Shown piece by piece: positions 35,030 to 42,988 of a stretch of 50,350 nucleotides of DNA. How positions within the stretch are numbered: position 1 is the first letter of the stretch; every line of letters begins with the position of its first letter. Source of the DNA: an uncultured Clostridium sp. (GTDB taxonomy: Bacteria > Bacillota > Clostridia > TANB77 > CAG-508); assembly GCA_930980855.1 (NCBI GenBank), contig CAKNIZ010000013.1:1-50350 (forward strand), given 5' to 3'. The translations under genes were made by a program, and so were the position numbers. The notes below the pieces were generated by a model. The model was not told where the DNA came from. It did no database searches and worked only from the letters and a program-made list of their open reading frames with translations.

Positions 35030-36554
35030 TAACTCCTACGTATTTAGTAATAAATAGTTGCATTCCTGGTGTTATTTCATCTGATGCCAATTCATTATAA
35101 TTTTTTATACTATCTACTGTACTACTAAATTCTTTTGCTATTTTCCACAAGCTATCTTCTTTTTTAGTAAAATATATAACCATATTATATTCATTCTTTG
35201 AAGTATTTTCACTCTCTTTAATATTGCAAATTTTATTTATATCTATTTCTGTAGAAGATTTTACTACGAATTCTACATCTATTTTTATTTCTATTTCTCC
35301 ATTTGGAAGAATTGCAAAATCTTGAAGTGGTAAATCAATATCAATTTTGACATTATTATCTATTTTCATTCCTTTACAGCTCATTTTATATTCTAGTGGA
35401 AGTTGCATTTGACTGGTCCCTATCTCTTGCATATTATTTAATGAGTGAATAAATATTATATTTACATTTCCATTTATCCAAATTTCATCATTTAATATTT
35501 TATAATTTTCTATATCTACTCTTACATCTGCATCATATACTTTTTCTTCTCCTATATTTAATAATTGCTTTTCTCTAATATTATAAATTCCTTTATAATT
35601 TGATTTGTTTTGCATTGCTCTTACTTGTTTTTGTTCAAATACTAGATTTCTACTTGGACTATATAAGTCTTGAATTATATTTAATTCTTTTGTTTCATAT
35701 GCAGATACTGTAATTTCAATTTCTATCTCAACATATATTGAATGTTCTTGCATTCCATTTGGTTTTATTACCATATTTTTTATTTCATATTGAACATCAC
35801 ACACATTATCTTCTGAAATGTCTTTCATATCTATAAATCCTACAATTGGTATTGAAGCAAACGTTTCATTTACTCTTCCGTCATCTGTTAAATACATTAT
35901 TTTTAATTTGGAATCGGCCTTTGCTAAAATTTTATTGTAACTAACTTTTGTATCTTTATTAGCTATTTCTAAATTTACTTTTAGTATTTCAGCTAAATTA
36001 TCTATGTTATCAATTGCTATTGTTTCTTTTGCTTGCGTTTTTGTTTTTCCTGTACCTATTAAAGAATTTACACTTATTGTACTATCCATTCTTTGAAGGT
36101 CAATTATATCTGATATTCCTGTAATAAATTCTTCATTTGTATTTGTAAATAATTTTATGTCTAAATCTAATATAGCTTTTACATTTATTTTTCTTTCGTT
36201 TATCATTCTTGATTCTACTGTTTTTAAAGTTGTCTGCATTTCTAGTGTCATATCACTTTGTGCATTTTCAATATTAATAATCTGAGAAAAATCTAAAACA
36301 TAATTAATACTTCTTATTTCTCTTTTTCCATTTTCTTCTGCTATATACATTGTATATGTATTTATTGCTCCATCAACTCTTACTTTTCCATCCATTACTT
36401 CTTTTTTGTAAATATTTACTATTCCGCTTGATGTTATTATACTAAATATATCTGGTTTTATGTCAGGTACTATACAATCGCCTTCACATATTGCAGTGTC
36501 CAATTTTTGTGCAACAATTTGATTTATTGTTAAATTGTTTTTTTCTAATTCCAT
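35022..36554 (-). CDS. SipL-like SPOCS (DUF3794) and LysM spore coat morphogenesis protein
   Basis: 510 residues. It has repeated SPOCS/DUF3794 domains, with CEGDCIVPDIKPDIFSIITS at the start and related strand-rich segments around 170-300 and 340-430, and a C-terminal LysM domain (YFTKKEDSLWKIAKEFSSTV). This is the plan of Clostridioides SipL, which binds SpoIVA and helps form the spore coat. AAGGAGGT lies before the ATG at 36554; a TTG at 36575 is inside that site. Overlaps the yunB start, so the two are likely co-expressed in the mother cell. Confidence 0.85.
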   Translation of the reverse strand: MELEKNNLTINQIVAQKLDTAICEGDCIVPDIKPDIFSIITSSGIVNIYKKEVMDGKVRVDGAINTYTMYIAEENGKREIRSINYVLDFSQIINIENAQSDMTLEMQTTLKTVESRMINERKINVKAILDLDIKLFTNTNEEFITGISDIIDLQRMDSTISVNSLIGTGKTKTQAKETIAIDNIDNLAEILKVNLEIANKDTKVSYNKILAKADSKLKIMYLTDDGRVNETFASIPIVGFIDMKDISEDNVCDVQYEIKNMVIKPNGMQEHSIYVEIEIEITVSAYETKELNIIQDLYSPSRNLVFEQKQVRAMQNKSNYKGIYNIREKQLLNIGEEKVYDADVRVDIENYKILNDEIWINGNVNIIFIHSLNNMQEIGTSQMQLPLEYKMSCKGMKIDNNVKIDIDLPLQDFAILPNGEIEIKIDVEFVVKSSTEIDINKICNIKESENTSKNEYNMVIYFTKKEDSLWKIAKEFSSTVDSIKNYNELASDEITPGMQLFITKYVGVNG

Positions 36555-36641
36555 TAAAATATTTACCTCCTTCAATCCATTTATTAATATATATGCTTTA
36601 TATATAAAAAAAGAACCTTATATTTTTTATTTCATACCCTA

Positions 36642-36670
36642 TTGGCAAAATGCATATATTGTAGTATAAT
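36642..36670 (+). promoter_or_regulatory. Promoter of the TM2 protein gene
   Basis: TTGGCA, 17-bp spacer and a perfect TATAAT, 31 bp before the AAGGAGG-led start. Confidence 0.8.
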
Positions 36671-36700
36671 AGCATTAGTAAAATTTAAGGAGGAATTTAT

Positions 36701-37249
36701 ATGTATTGTAAACAATGTGGAAAACCAACTAATAATAATCAAGACTTGTGTGATGAATGTTTAGCAAAACAAAATGCTAATAATCCACAAGATCAACCAG
36801 TCGTAACAACAGCTCAAGAAACTAATTCAACAAGTAATGAGCAAAACAATAATCAAAATAATAATTACACTACATCTAACTACAACCAAAACCAACAAAA
36901 TAACTACAACCAACAATACAATAATAATGGCTATAACCAACAAGGTTATAATCAACAATACAATAACAATGGTCAAAATAATTATAATCAACAGTATAAT
37001 AACACTGGTTATAATGGCCAACCAAAATCTAAAATTGCAGCTGGAATATTAGGTATTCTTTTAGGTGGTTTAGGAGTTCACAATTTTTATTTAGGTTATA
37101 CTGGAAAAGCTATTGCACAGCTTTTAATATCTTTATTCTCTTGTGGAACTTTAGCTGTAGTTTCAGCAATTTGGGGATTAGTAGAAGGTATTATGATTTT
37201 AACAGGAAGCATTAATACTGATGCTAATGGAAATCCATTAAGTAATTAA
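36701..37249 (+). CDS. Zinc-ribbon, Asn/Gln-rich linker and TM2-domain protein
   Basis: 182 residues in three parts: an N-terminal zinc ribbon (CKQCGKPTNNNQDLCDEC) with four Cys, a region of about 75 residues made mostly of Asn, Gln and Tyr (repeats of YNQQYNNN), and a TM2 domain with two helices (ILGILLGGLGVHNFYLGYTG). TM2 proteins are membrane proteins of uncertain function. The linker is prion-like in composition. Followed immediately by the DUF2752 gene. Confidence 0.9.
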   Translation: MYCKQCGKPTNNNQDLCDECLAKQNANNPQDQPVVTTAQETNSTSNEQNNNQNNNYTTSNYNQNQQNNYNQQYNNNGYNQQGYNQQYNNNGQNNYNQQYNNTGYNGQPKSKIAAGILGILLGGLGVHNFYLGYTGKAIAQLLISLFSCGTLAVVSAIWGLVEGIMILTGSINTDANGNPLSN

Positions 37250-37251
37250 TT

Positions 37252-37617
37252 ATGAAGAAGAAACTTATAAATATTTTAACATTAAGTATTTTAATAATTT
37301 TTATATGTATTATAGCAATTTTTCCAGTAGATTGCATTTTTACGCAATTTACTGGAATTTATTGCCCTGGATGTGGACTAACTAGAGCTTTTAATGAAAT
37401 TATTCATTTTAATTTTGTGAAAGCTTTTTATTTCAATATTTTGTCTATTCCACTATTTATCTTTTTCATAATATTAATTATAAATTTACTTATTGATATT
37501 ATAAAAAACAGATATAATTTTATTCCTAAACTAATAAACTTTTTTGCTAAATATTATTTGATTATTATTATACTTCTAATTCTAAGCTTTATTTATAATA
37601 ATTTAATACTAAAATAA
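37252..37617 (+). CDS. DUF2752 membrane protein
   Basis: 121 residues with three hydrophobic segments and the family motif TGIYCPGCGLTRAF. It starts 2 bp after the TM2 gene with no separate ribosome site, so translation is probably coupled. TM2 and DUF2752 proteins often occur together; their function is not known. Confidence 0.88.
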   Translation: MKKKLINILTLSILIIFICIIAIFPVDCIFTQFTGIYCPGCGLTRAFNEIIHFNFVKAFYFNILSIPLFIFFIILIINLLIDIIKNRYNFIPKLINFFAKYYLIIIILLILSFIYNNLILK

Positions 37618-37700
37618 TATATCTTTTTTAATTCAAGGAGAGCGACAAGCGAACCGCACGGCTCGTCCCTGCGCCGGGAATTAAAAAAGATATATTATTT
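37612..37700. repeat. Palindromic element E12 (family B core)
   Basis: AAATAATATATCTTTTTT pairs with AAAAAAGATATATTATTT, around ATTCAAGGAGAGCG ... CGGCTCGTCCCTGCGCCGGGAAT. It overlaps the last codons of the DUF2752 gene. Confidence 0.78.
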
Positions 37701-37703
37701 AGT

Positions 37704-37819
37704 ATTTAAAGTTATAAACTATATTAAAATTGTATGCAGTTTCGCACAGTTTGGAGGACTTTATGTCCGACAGCAAGAAACAAAAAAATTTTTGAATATA
37801 CAATTTATAAGTTTTAAAT
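37704..37819. repeat. Palindromic element E13 (family A, short core, one arm shortened)
   Basis: The right arm AAATTTTTGAATATACAATTT is complete, but the left arm jumps from AAATTGTAT directly to GCAGTTTCGC. The core CAGTTTGGAGGACTTTATGTCC and CAGCAAGAAAC is intact, so 13-14 bp were lost from the left arm. Confidence 0.75.
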
Positions 37820-37823
37820 TCAA

Positions 37824-37857
37824 ATAAAAAATACAAGTCCTTAAAACTTGCATTTTT
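37824..37857 (-). terminator. Terminator of veg
   Basis: AAATACAAGT and ACTTGCATTT form a stem beyond the veg stop, with T residues on the minus strand. Confidence 0.82.
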
Positions 37858-37864
37858 GTAATAC

Positions 37865-38164
37865 TTATAAAGTAGCTTTTAGCTTTCTTGGTGTTTTAAC
37901 TGCTGGTGGTATTAAAGGACTATATCCTTCTCCATCAAATACATCTACCTCAACAGTTCTAGTTAAAACATCTTTATACTGATAAGATACACTTCTTTTG
38001 TTTTCTTCATACTTAACTATAAAAATATTAGTATACGCTTTTTCAATAGTAGCTTCCTTTTCAAACGACTTACTTCTTCCTAAAGATCCCTTAACTATTA
38101 TCTTTTGTCCGATTTTTTCTCTGATATCTGATTCTAAATTTGTAATATCATTTTGGTAAATCAT
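37865..38164 (-). CDS. veg: Veg-family protein
   Basis: 99 residues. KIGQKIIVKGSLGRSKSFEKEATIEKAY and VSYQYKDVLTRTVEV are the conserved Veg segments. In Bacillus Veg is highly expressed and affects biofilm matrix genes; its role in Clostridia is not known. Monocistronic, with a terminator after it. Confidence 0.92.
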   Translation of the reverse strand: MIYQNDITNLESDIREKIGQKIIVKGSLGRSKSFEKEATIEKAYTNIFIVKYEENKRSVSYQYKDVLTRTVEVDVFDGEGYSPLIPPAVKTPRKLKATL

Positions 38165-38230
38165 TTTATCACCTACATCTTTCTATCTAGCTAAAATTCT
38201 ACCATTTTCGTCATAAAAAGTCAAAGTAAC

Positions 38231-38265
38231 AAAAAATGAGGCAAACCTATTTTTGTCTCATTTTT
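38231..38265 (-). terminator. Terminator of the spoIIQ-like gene
   Basis: AAAAATGAGGCAAA pairs with TTTGTCTCATTTTT, followed by minus-strand T residues. It lies between the spoIIQ-like stop and veg. Confidence 0.85.
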
Positions 38266-38347
38266 AAGCGTTTTTTCTTTTATATTACAATTATATTACA
38301 TTTACTTTTTACTCTTTTTTTAATTTTATGCAAACTATTATTGTTAA

Positions 38348-39184
38348 CTATTTCAAATACATCTCTGGATTGATATTACTTCCATCTTTTAATAATTCAA
38401 AATGTAAGTGATTATCTTGTGCTACTTCAAATACTGCACTATTTCCTACTGTTCCAATTGTTTGCCCTTGAGTTACTTTTTCTCCTTCTTTTACAAACTC
38501 AGCTGTAAGTAAACTTGAATAGCTACTTGTATATCCATCACTATGTTCTATAGTAACAGTTAATCCAAATCTTGGATCATTTTTTATTGATTTTACTGTT
38601 CCATCAGCAACTGATTTTACCACAGTTGCCCTTTCTGCTTTTATATCTATTCCTGTATGTGTTACCCACTCTTCCAATGTCTCTGAATAAATTAAGCTAT
38701 CCTTTGCAAATTCTTTTATAACTTCACCTTCCACTGGGTATATAAATTTTATTTCCTGAACTTTATCTTCATTAACTTTATTCGCATTTTCTTGTTTATT
38801 TTGTTCATTTTCTGTTGTTTCATTTTTTACTGTAGTATTATTTTGACTTGTATTGGCATTTGTTTCTAAAGAATTTTTTATTTCAGCAATTTCATTATCA
38901 TCCTCTTCTTCATTATCTCCACCAGTTTCATTAGTCGTATTTGCCATTAAAACTTCATTAACATTTTTGCTTAGCTCTGAACTAGCTTCTTCTGTTGGTA
39001 ATACAGTATTATTGTTATTATTATTTTTCAAATTACTATAGTTCATTTCTCCTACTGTATTTTCTTGACTCATAGAAATTGCAATTGCAACTCCCAATAA
39101 AATTATAGCTATTACAAAGCTTATTAACTTTCCCCATTTTATTTTCTCTTCTTCTTTTCTTTCGTTCCTTTTCTCTCTTCTCAT
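38348..39184 (-). CDS. spoIIQ: SpoIIQ-like M23 peptidase-fold protein
   Basis: 278 residues: a charged N-terminus, one membrane helix (about 22-41), an Asn/Glu/Thr-rich linker (about 50-145) and a LytM/M23 domain. The metal ligands seem complete: HTGIDI with His and Asp, and DNHLHFEL with HxH, whereas Bacillus SpoIIQ is degenerate. SpoIIQ links the forespore membrane to SpoIIIAH and is needed for engulfment. Position next to spoIID supports this identity. Confidence 0.85.
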   Translation of the reverse strand: MRREKRNERKEEEKIKWGKLISFVIAIILLGVAIAISMSQENTVGEMNYSNLKNNNNNNTVLPTEEASSELSKNVNEVLMANTTNETGGDNEEEDDNEIAEIKNSLETNANTSQNNTTVKNETTENEQNKQENANKVNEDKVQEIKFIYPVEGEVIKEFAKDSLIYSETLEEWVTHTGIDIKAERATVVKSVADGTVKSIKNDPRFGLTVTIEHSDGYTSSYSSLLTAEFVKEGEKVTQGQTIGTVGNSAVFEVAQDNHLHFELLKDGSNINPEMYLK

Positions 39185-39219
39185 ATATATCCTCCTTGTA
39201 CTTTAATCTTATTTCTTAG

Positions 39220-39247
39220 ATTATTTCCTTATTTTAGGAAAATATAC
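39220..39247 (-). promoter_or_regulatory. Possible sigma-F promoter of the spoIIQ-like gene
   Basis: Minus-strand GTATA, 14 bp, GGAAATAAT. It resembles GYWTA and GGNRANANT of sigma-F, though the spacer is shorter than usual. By eye only. Confidence 0.35.
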
Positions 39248-39268
39248 ATGTATTATTTAAAATTTGTT

Positions 39269-39453
39269 ATTAAAATTCACAGTATATTCTGTTTTTAATA
39301 AAATTGTATAATTGAACTTCTGGTTCTTTGCGGTCGCTTCGCTCCAAACGCACTTCGCTGAAAATCCTTTCAGCTCGTTTGAACGCTTACGCAGAACTGC
39401 GAAGTTTCAATTATACAATTTTATTAAATAAATATTATGTTGTGAATTTTAAT
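39269..39453. repeat. Palindromic element E14 (family A, long core), 185 bp with perfect ends
   Basis: Perfect 13-bp terminal repeats ATTAAAATTCACA / TGTGAATTTTAAT. Inner arms TAATAAAATTGTATAATTGAA pair with TTCAATTATACAATTTTATTA. Minus-strand core: GTTCAAACGAGC, CTGAAAGGATTTTCAG stem, GTGCGTTTGGAGCGAAGCG and CCGCAAAGAAC. The inner stem is TTCT/AGAA here. Between spoIID and the spoIIQ-like gene. Confidence 0.88.
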
Positions 39454-39461
39454 CAATAATT

Positions 39462-40487
39462 TTACATATCTACAATTTCAACCCCAGTATAAAAATGTTT
39501 TATAATATCCTGATAATTACTTCCTGATTTAGCCATGCTGTCTGCTCCAGTTTGACTCATACCTACTCCATGACCATATCCAGTAACTGAAAATTTGATA
39601 TTATTTCCTTCAATATTTACGGAAAAATTAGCTGACTTTAAACCCAATAAAGTCCTAACCTCAACTCCAGAAAGGTTTAAATTTCCAATCTTAATAGTTT
39701 TTACTCTTCCTGATTCTGTATATTCTGTAATTTTAATACATTCTTTATCATTATAATCAATTGTAAAATCAGAATGTTTTTCTTTTATTTTATTTTTTAA
39801 TTCATCTTTTGACAATACTACTTCTGAACTATATTGCGAATATGCATCTTCGCCAGAAGTTTGAACTGATTGAAGATATGGATAATTTGTACCTCCCCAA
39901 ACATTTACCGGCGCTTCTGTTGCGCCTCCACTATTAGAGTGGAAAAATGCATCTATAACTTCTCCGTTATATGTTATTATTTTTCCACTAGTATTATTAA
40001 CTGCCATTGTTATCTTATTCCAATTAGATTCTCTCAGGTTTTCTTCCCATCTTGCCATTCTATCTTCCTTAGAAATCCATGCTTGACAACATGTTGAATC
40101 ATCGCATATATTTGCTTCTCCATGTTTATTACTACTATGACTTATACAGTAAATTGTGTATGTTCTTGCAACAACGGCCTGAGCATTTAACGCTTCTTGT
40201 TCAAAGTTAGCTGGCATTTCAGCAGAAACTACACCTAGCAAATATTCATCTAATGGTAATTCTTCTATTTGATTTGTGTCTTTATGTAATAATTTTATTG
40301 TATCATATTGTTTATAGTCATAATCCTTTAAAGCTTTTTCTTCTATTTTATTTTCTTCTGTAATTTGATTATTTTCTGGAATTTCATTTGTTACTTTACT
40401 ATTTGTAGCATTTGTTTTAGTAAATATTATTGGTATTGCAAAAATGATAAAAATAAATATAACCAATATGATAACTAATCTTCTCAC
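39462..40487 (-). CDS. spoIID: SpoIID, engulfment peptidoglycan lytic transglycosylase
   Basis: 341 residues. One N-terminal helix (about 3-22) and the SpoIID domain: GVVSAEMPANFEQEALNAQAVVARTYTIY, the HSNSGGATE motif and C-terminal GHGVGMSQTGADSMA. SpoIID cuts glycan strands during engulfment. It begins with GTG overlapping the sigF stop (TAGTG), its AAAGGAGG site lying in the end of sigF, so the two are translationally coupled. Confidence 0.95.
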   Translation of the reverse strand: MRRLVIILVIFIFIIFAIPIIFTKTNATNSKVTNEIPENNQITEENKIEEKALKDYDYKQYDTIKLLHKDTNQIEELPLDEYLLGVVSAEMPANFEQEALNAQAVVARTYTIYCISHSSNKHGEANICDDSTCCQAWISKEDRMARWEENLRESNWNKITMAVNNTSGKIITYNGEVIDAFFHSNSGGATEAPVNVWGGTNYPYLQSVQTSGEDAYSQYSSEVVLSKDELKNKIKEKHSDFTIDYNDKECIKITEYTESGRVKTIKIGNLNLSGVEVRTLLGLKSANFSVNIEGNNIKFSVTGYGHGVGMSQTGADSMAKSGSNYQDIIKHFYTGVEIVDM

Positions 40488-41200
40488 TATGCCTCCTTTA
40501 ATTCCTCATATAATGTATTTAATATTTGTTTTTCTAATCTACATACTTGCACCTGGCTTATTCCCATAGTTCTGGCCACATCTTTCTGTGTTTGACATTT
40601 GTAATACCTTAAAAATATAATCTCTTTTTCCCTTGGTTTCAACCTATTTATTCCATCTTTTAGTGCTATTCTATTAATTGTTCTTTCTTCTTCATTTTCA
40701 CTCGTTTTTATTTTATCCATTAAGCATAGTCCATCTTCATCTTCTTTATCATATAGTGATTCTACATTATTGTTGAAATCTAAAGATACTGCTATTTCTT
40801 CTTTTGATACATTTAGCATTTTAGCTATTTCTTCTACACTTATAGTTTTTCCTCGCTTTTCATATTCACTTTTTATTTTATTTGCTTTTGCCCATAATTC
40901 TTTTATTTGTCTTGATACTTTTATCATTCCATCATCTCTTAAAAATCTCTTTATTTCTCCAATTATATATGGAACTGCAAAAGTAGATAAATTTACATCA
41001 TATGAAAAGTCAAATTTTTGTATGGCTTTTATAAATCCCATTGCTCCTATCTGGTAAATATCTTCTATATCATATCCTCTTCCTTCAAATCTTTTTACTA
41101 CACTCCATATGAGTCCATTATTTTTTTCTACTAGGTCATTTAATACCACTCTATTTCCAGCTTGAGCCTCCTGTATTTGCTTTTTTAGAGTCTCATTCAT
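40487..41200 (-). CDS. sigF: RNA polymerase sigma-F factor
   Basis: 237 residues, forespore-specific sigma factor. Region 2 (LIWSVVKRFEGRGYDIEDIYQIG), region 3 and region 4 (PREKEIIFLRYYKCQTQKDVARTMGIS) are present. It could resemble sigma-G, but its place directly after spoIIAA and spoIIAB identifies sigF. SpoIIAB holds it inactive until the septum is made. AGGAG site before the start. Confidence 0.95.
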   Translation of the reverse strand: MNETLKKQIQEAQAGNRVVLNDLVEKNNGLIWSVVKRFEGRGYDIEDIYQIGAMGFIKAIQKFDFSYDVNLSTFAVPYIIGEIKRFLRDDGMIKVSRQIKELWAKANKIKSEYEKRGKTISVEEIAKMLNVSKEEIAVSLDFNNNVESLYDKEDEDGLCLMDKIKTSENEEERTINRIALKDGINRLKPREKEIIFLRYYKCQTQKDVARTMGISQVQVCRLEKQILNTLYEELKEA

Positions 41201-41234
41201 AACCTTCTCCTAATTTTATTCTTAAAATTTAGTT

Positions 41235-41702
41235 TTATGCTTCTCTTACTTCCATTTTTTCTTCCTGTTTTTCTCCTCCAATTTGTTTTCTCATTGTTAT
41301 TTTAGTACCCAATCCTAGTGCAGATTCTATTTTTACATCATCCATAAAACTTTCCATTATTGTAAAACCCATCCCAGACCTTTCTAAATTAGGTTTAGAT
41401 GTATAAAGTGGTTTTCTTGCCTCTTCTATATTTCCTATCCCTTTTCCATTGTCTGATATTTCTATTTCTACATTATTTCCAAATAGTTTTGCAGATACCC
41501 TAATTATTCCTTCTTCATCTTCGTATCCGTGAATTATACTATTGGTTACAGCTTCTGATACAGCTGTTTTTATATCTGAAAGCTCATCTATTGTTGGGTC
41601 TAGTTGTGATACAAATGCTGCTACTGTTATTCTTGCAAATGCTTCATTATTTGTCTTACTTATGAAATCTAATTTCATTTCATTATCATATAACCCTTTC
41701 AT
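41235..41702 (-). CDS. spoIIAB: SpoIIAB anti-sigma-F factor and kinase
   Basis: 155 residues, GHKL kinase fold with EAVTNSIIHGYED (N box), ISDNGKGIGNIEEA (G1) and RSGMGFTIMES (G2). It binds sigma-F and phosphorylates SpoIIAA. Overlaps the end of spoIIAA by 17 bp. The C-terminus carries an extra charged tail. Confidence 0.95.
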   Translation of the reverse strand: MKGLYDNEMKLDFISKTNNEAFARITVAAFVSQLDPTIDELSDIKTAVSEAVTNSIIHGYEDEEGIIRVSAKLFGNNVEIEISDNGKGIGNIEEARKPLYTSKPNLERSGMGFTIMESFMDDVKIESALGLGTKITMRKQIGGEKQEEKMEVREA

Positions 41703-42018
41703 TTTTCTCCTCCTCTATTATATTTATTATTCTTGATACCCCACTCATATCAAAAATCTTTTTCATTGATTTATTTACATTAATTATTTCTAGCTCTCCA
41801 TCTAACATTTGTGCTAATTTATATCTTCCTAAAACCATTCCTATTCCAGCACTATCCATAAAAGAGATGTTACTAAAATCAAATATAACTTTTCTTGGAA
41901 TATATCTTTTAATTTCATTATCCATTTTCCTCCTAATTTTTTCTGAAGTATGTTGATCTACATCTTCTGTTAATTTAAATATTAATACCTTGTCCTCTTT
42001 TTTAAATTCTACTATCAC
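41686..42018 (-). CDS. spoIIAA: SpoIIAA anti-anti-sigma factor
   Basis: 110 residues, STAS domain. The phosphorylated Ser is in NISFMDSAGIGMVLGRYK. When dephosphorylated it frees sigma-F from SpoIIAB. First gene of the spoIIA operon, with AAAGGAGG upstream. Confidence 0.95.
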   Translation of the reverse strand: MIVEFKKEDKVLIFKLTEDVDQHTSEKIRRKMDNEIKRYIPRKVIFDFSNISFMDSAGIGMVLGRYKLAQMLDGELEIINVNKSMKKIFDMSGVSRIINIIEEEKNERVI

Positions 42019-42072
42019 ATTTTTCCTCCTTTATTTTTTATATTTTTCAAAAAAGGTCCGTCCCCAACTAGC

Positions 42073-42115
42073 AAAAAAGAACTATAATATCTTTTTTAAT
42101 ATTATAGTTCTTTTT
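42073..42115. terminator. Terminator upstream of spoIIA
   Basis: AAGAACTATAATAT pairs with ATATTATAGTTCTT, with T runs on both strands. It ends the transcript of the 264-residue gene, so spoIIA needs a promoter in 42019-42070; I could not place one with confidence. Confidence 0.85.
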
Positions 42116-42175
42116 ACCATATATTTCCATAGCATATTTTGTCGAATTTTAATAAGTTTTCGACATTTTTTTAAT

Positions 42176-42970
42176 TTACTCTGCATATAATTGCGTTTTT
42201 AGTGTATTATATTCTGCTGACAAACTAGCAGTGTCAAAAGTTAGTTTATTATCTAAAATTGTCCAACTTTCTTTATGTTCTATTAGAAAGTTTAAAATCT
42301 TTGTCTCATTATTATATAAATTATTCATTAATTTTTTTGCATCAATTACATCTTGATAAGACTTTTGTAAATCCTCTATTAAATTATCTCCTTCAAAAAA
42401 ATAGTCTCTATATAAATTAATATAATATGAGCTTAAATCTTGATTTTCAACTCTTTCCATTATACTTTCTTGTTTTAATATGTTTTCTAAGTTTTCAGCT
42501 ATCTTACCAAACTCTTCTTGATTTTGTTGTATATATTGTAAAGACTCTTGAAATTCAGGTCCATCATTTTGATAATTTTCGATTGAAAGCATTTTTTGAA
42601 TTTTCTTATCATTGATTTTATCTATAAATTCTTTTCTTAATGTAGAATATTCATTATAAAATTCTTTTATAGCTTTTTCTACAATTGCATATTGTCCACT
42701 TGTTTGTATATTTATATTTGAAAAATCATCATTTTCAATACTTTTACTAGATAACTCATTTATTTCATTATCTAACTTTGCCTTATTCAAAATTTTTCCA
42801 CCATATACAATTCCAATTATAATTACAATTATTGCAAGAACTAAGACTACTGTAAGTAATACTTTATTTACTTTTTGTTTATTATTTTTTGTAGCCTTAT
42901 GTTCATTTTCCAATTGCTTTTTTGCTTTCTTTTCAATTATTACTTTATCTTTCGGTTCTTTATCAGACAT
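42176..42970 (-). CDS. Membrane-anchored helical protein of unknown function
   Basis: 264 residues. A Lys/Glu-rich cytoplasmic start (about 1-35), one helix (about 36-58, VLLTVVLVLAIIVIIIGIVYG) and an extracytoplasmic domain that is almost fully helical and Gln/Asn/Glu-rich. No family recognised. It follows valS by 18 bp and ends at the terminator before spoIIA. Confidence 0.75.
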   Translation of the reverse strand: MSDKEPKDKVIIEKKAKKQLENEHKATKNNKQKVNKVLLTVVLVLAIIVIIIGIVYGGKILNKAKLDNEINELSSKSIENDDFSNINIQTSGQYAIVEKAIKEFYNEYSTLRKEFIDKINDKKIQKMLSIENYQNDGPEFQESLQYIQQNQEEFGKIAENLENILKQESIMERVENQDLSSYYINLYRDYFFEGDNLIEDLQKSYQDVIDAKKLMNNLYNNETKILNFLIEHKESWTILDNKLTFDTASLSAEYNTLKTQLYAE

Positions 42971-42988
42971 TTCTAACCATCCCTTTTA

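Noticed and set aside
36827..37021. Opposite-strand and shifted open frames in the Asn/Gln-rich region
   Set aside because: They are products of the low-complexity repeat in the TM2 gene.
42049..42066. GGTCCGTCCCC motif upstream of spoIIA as a regulatory site
   Set aside because: A single short GC-rich motif without a partner; no support beyond its composition.
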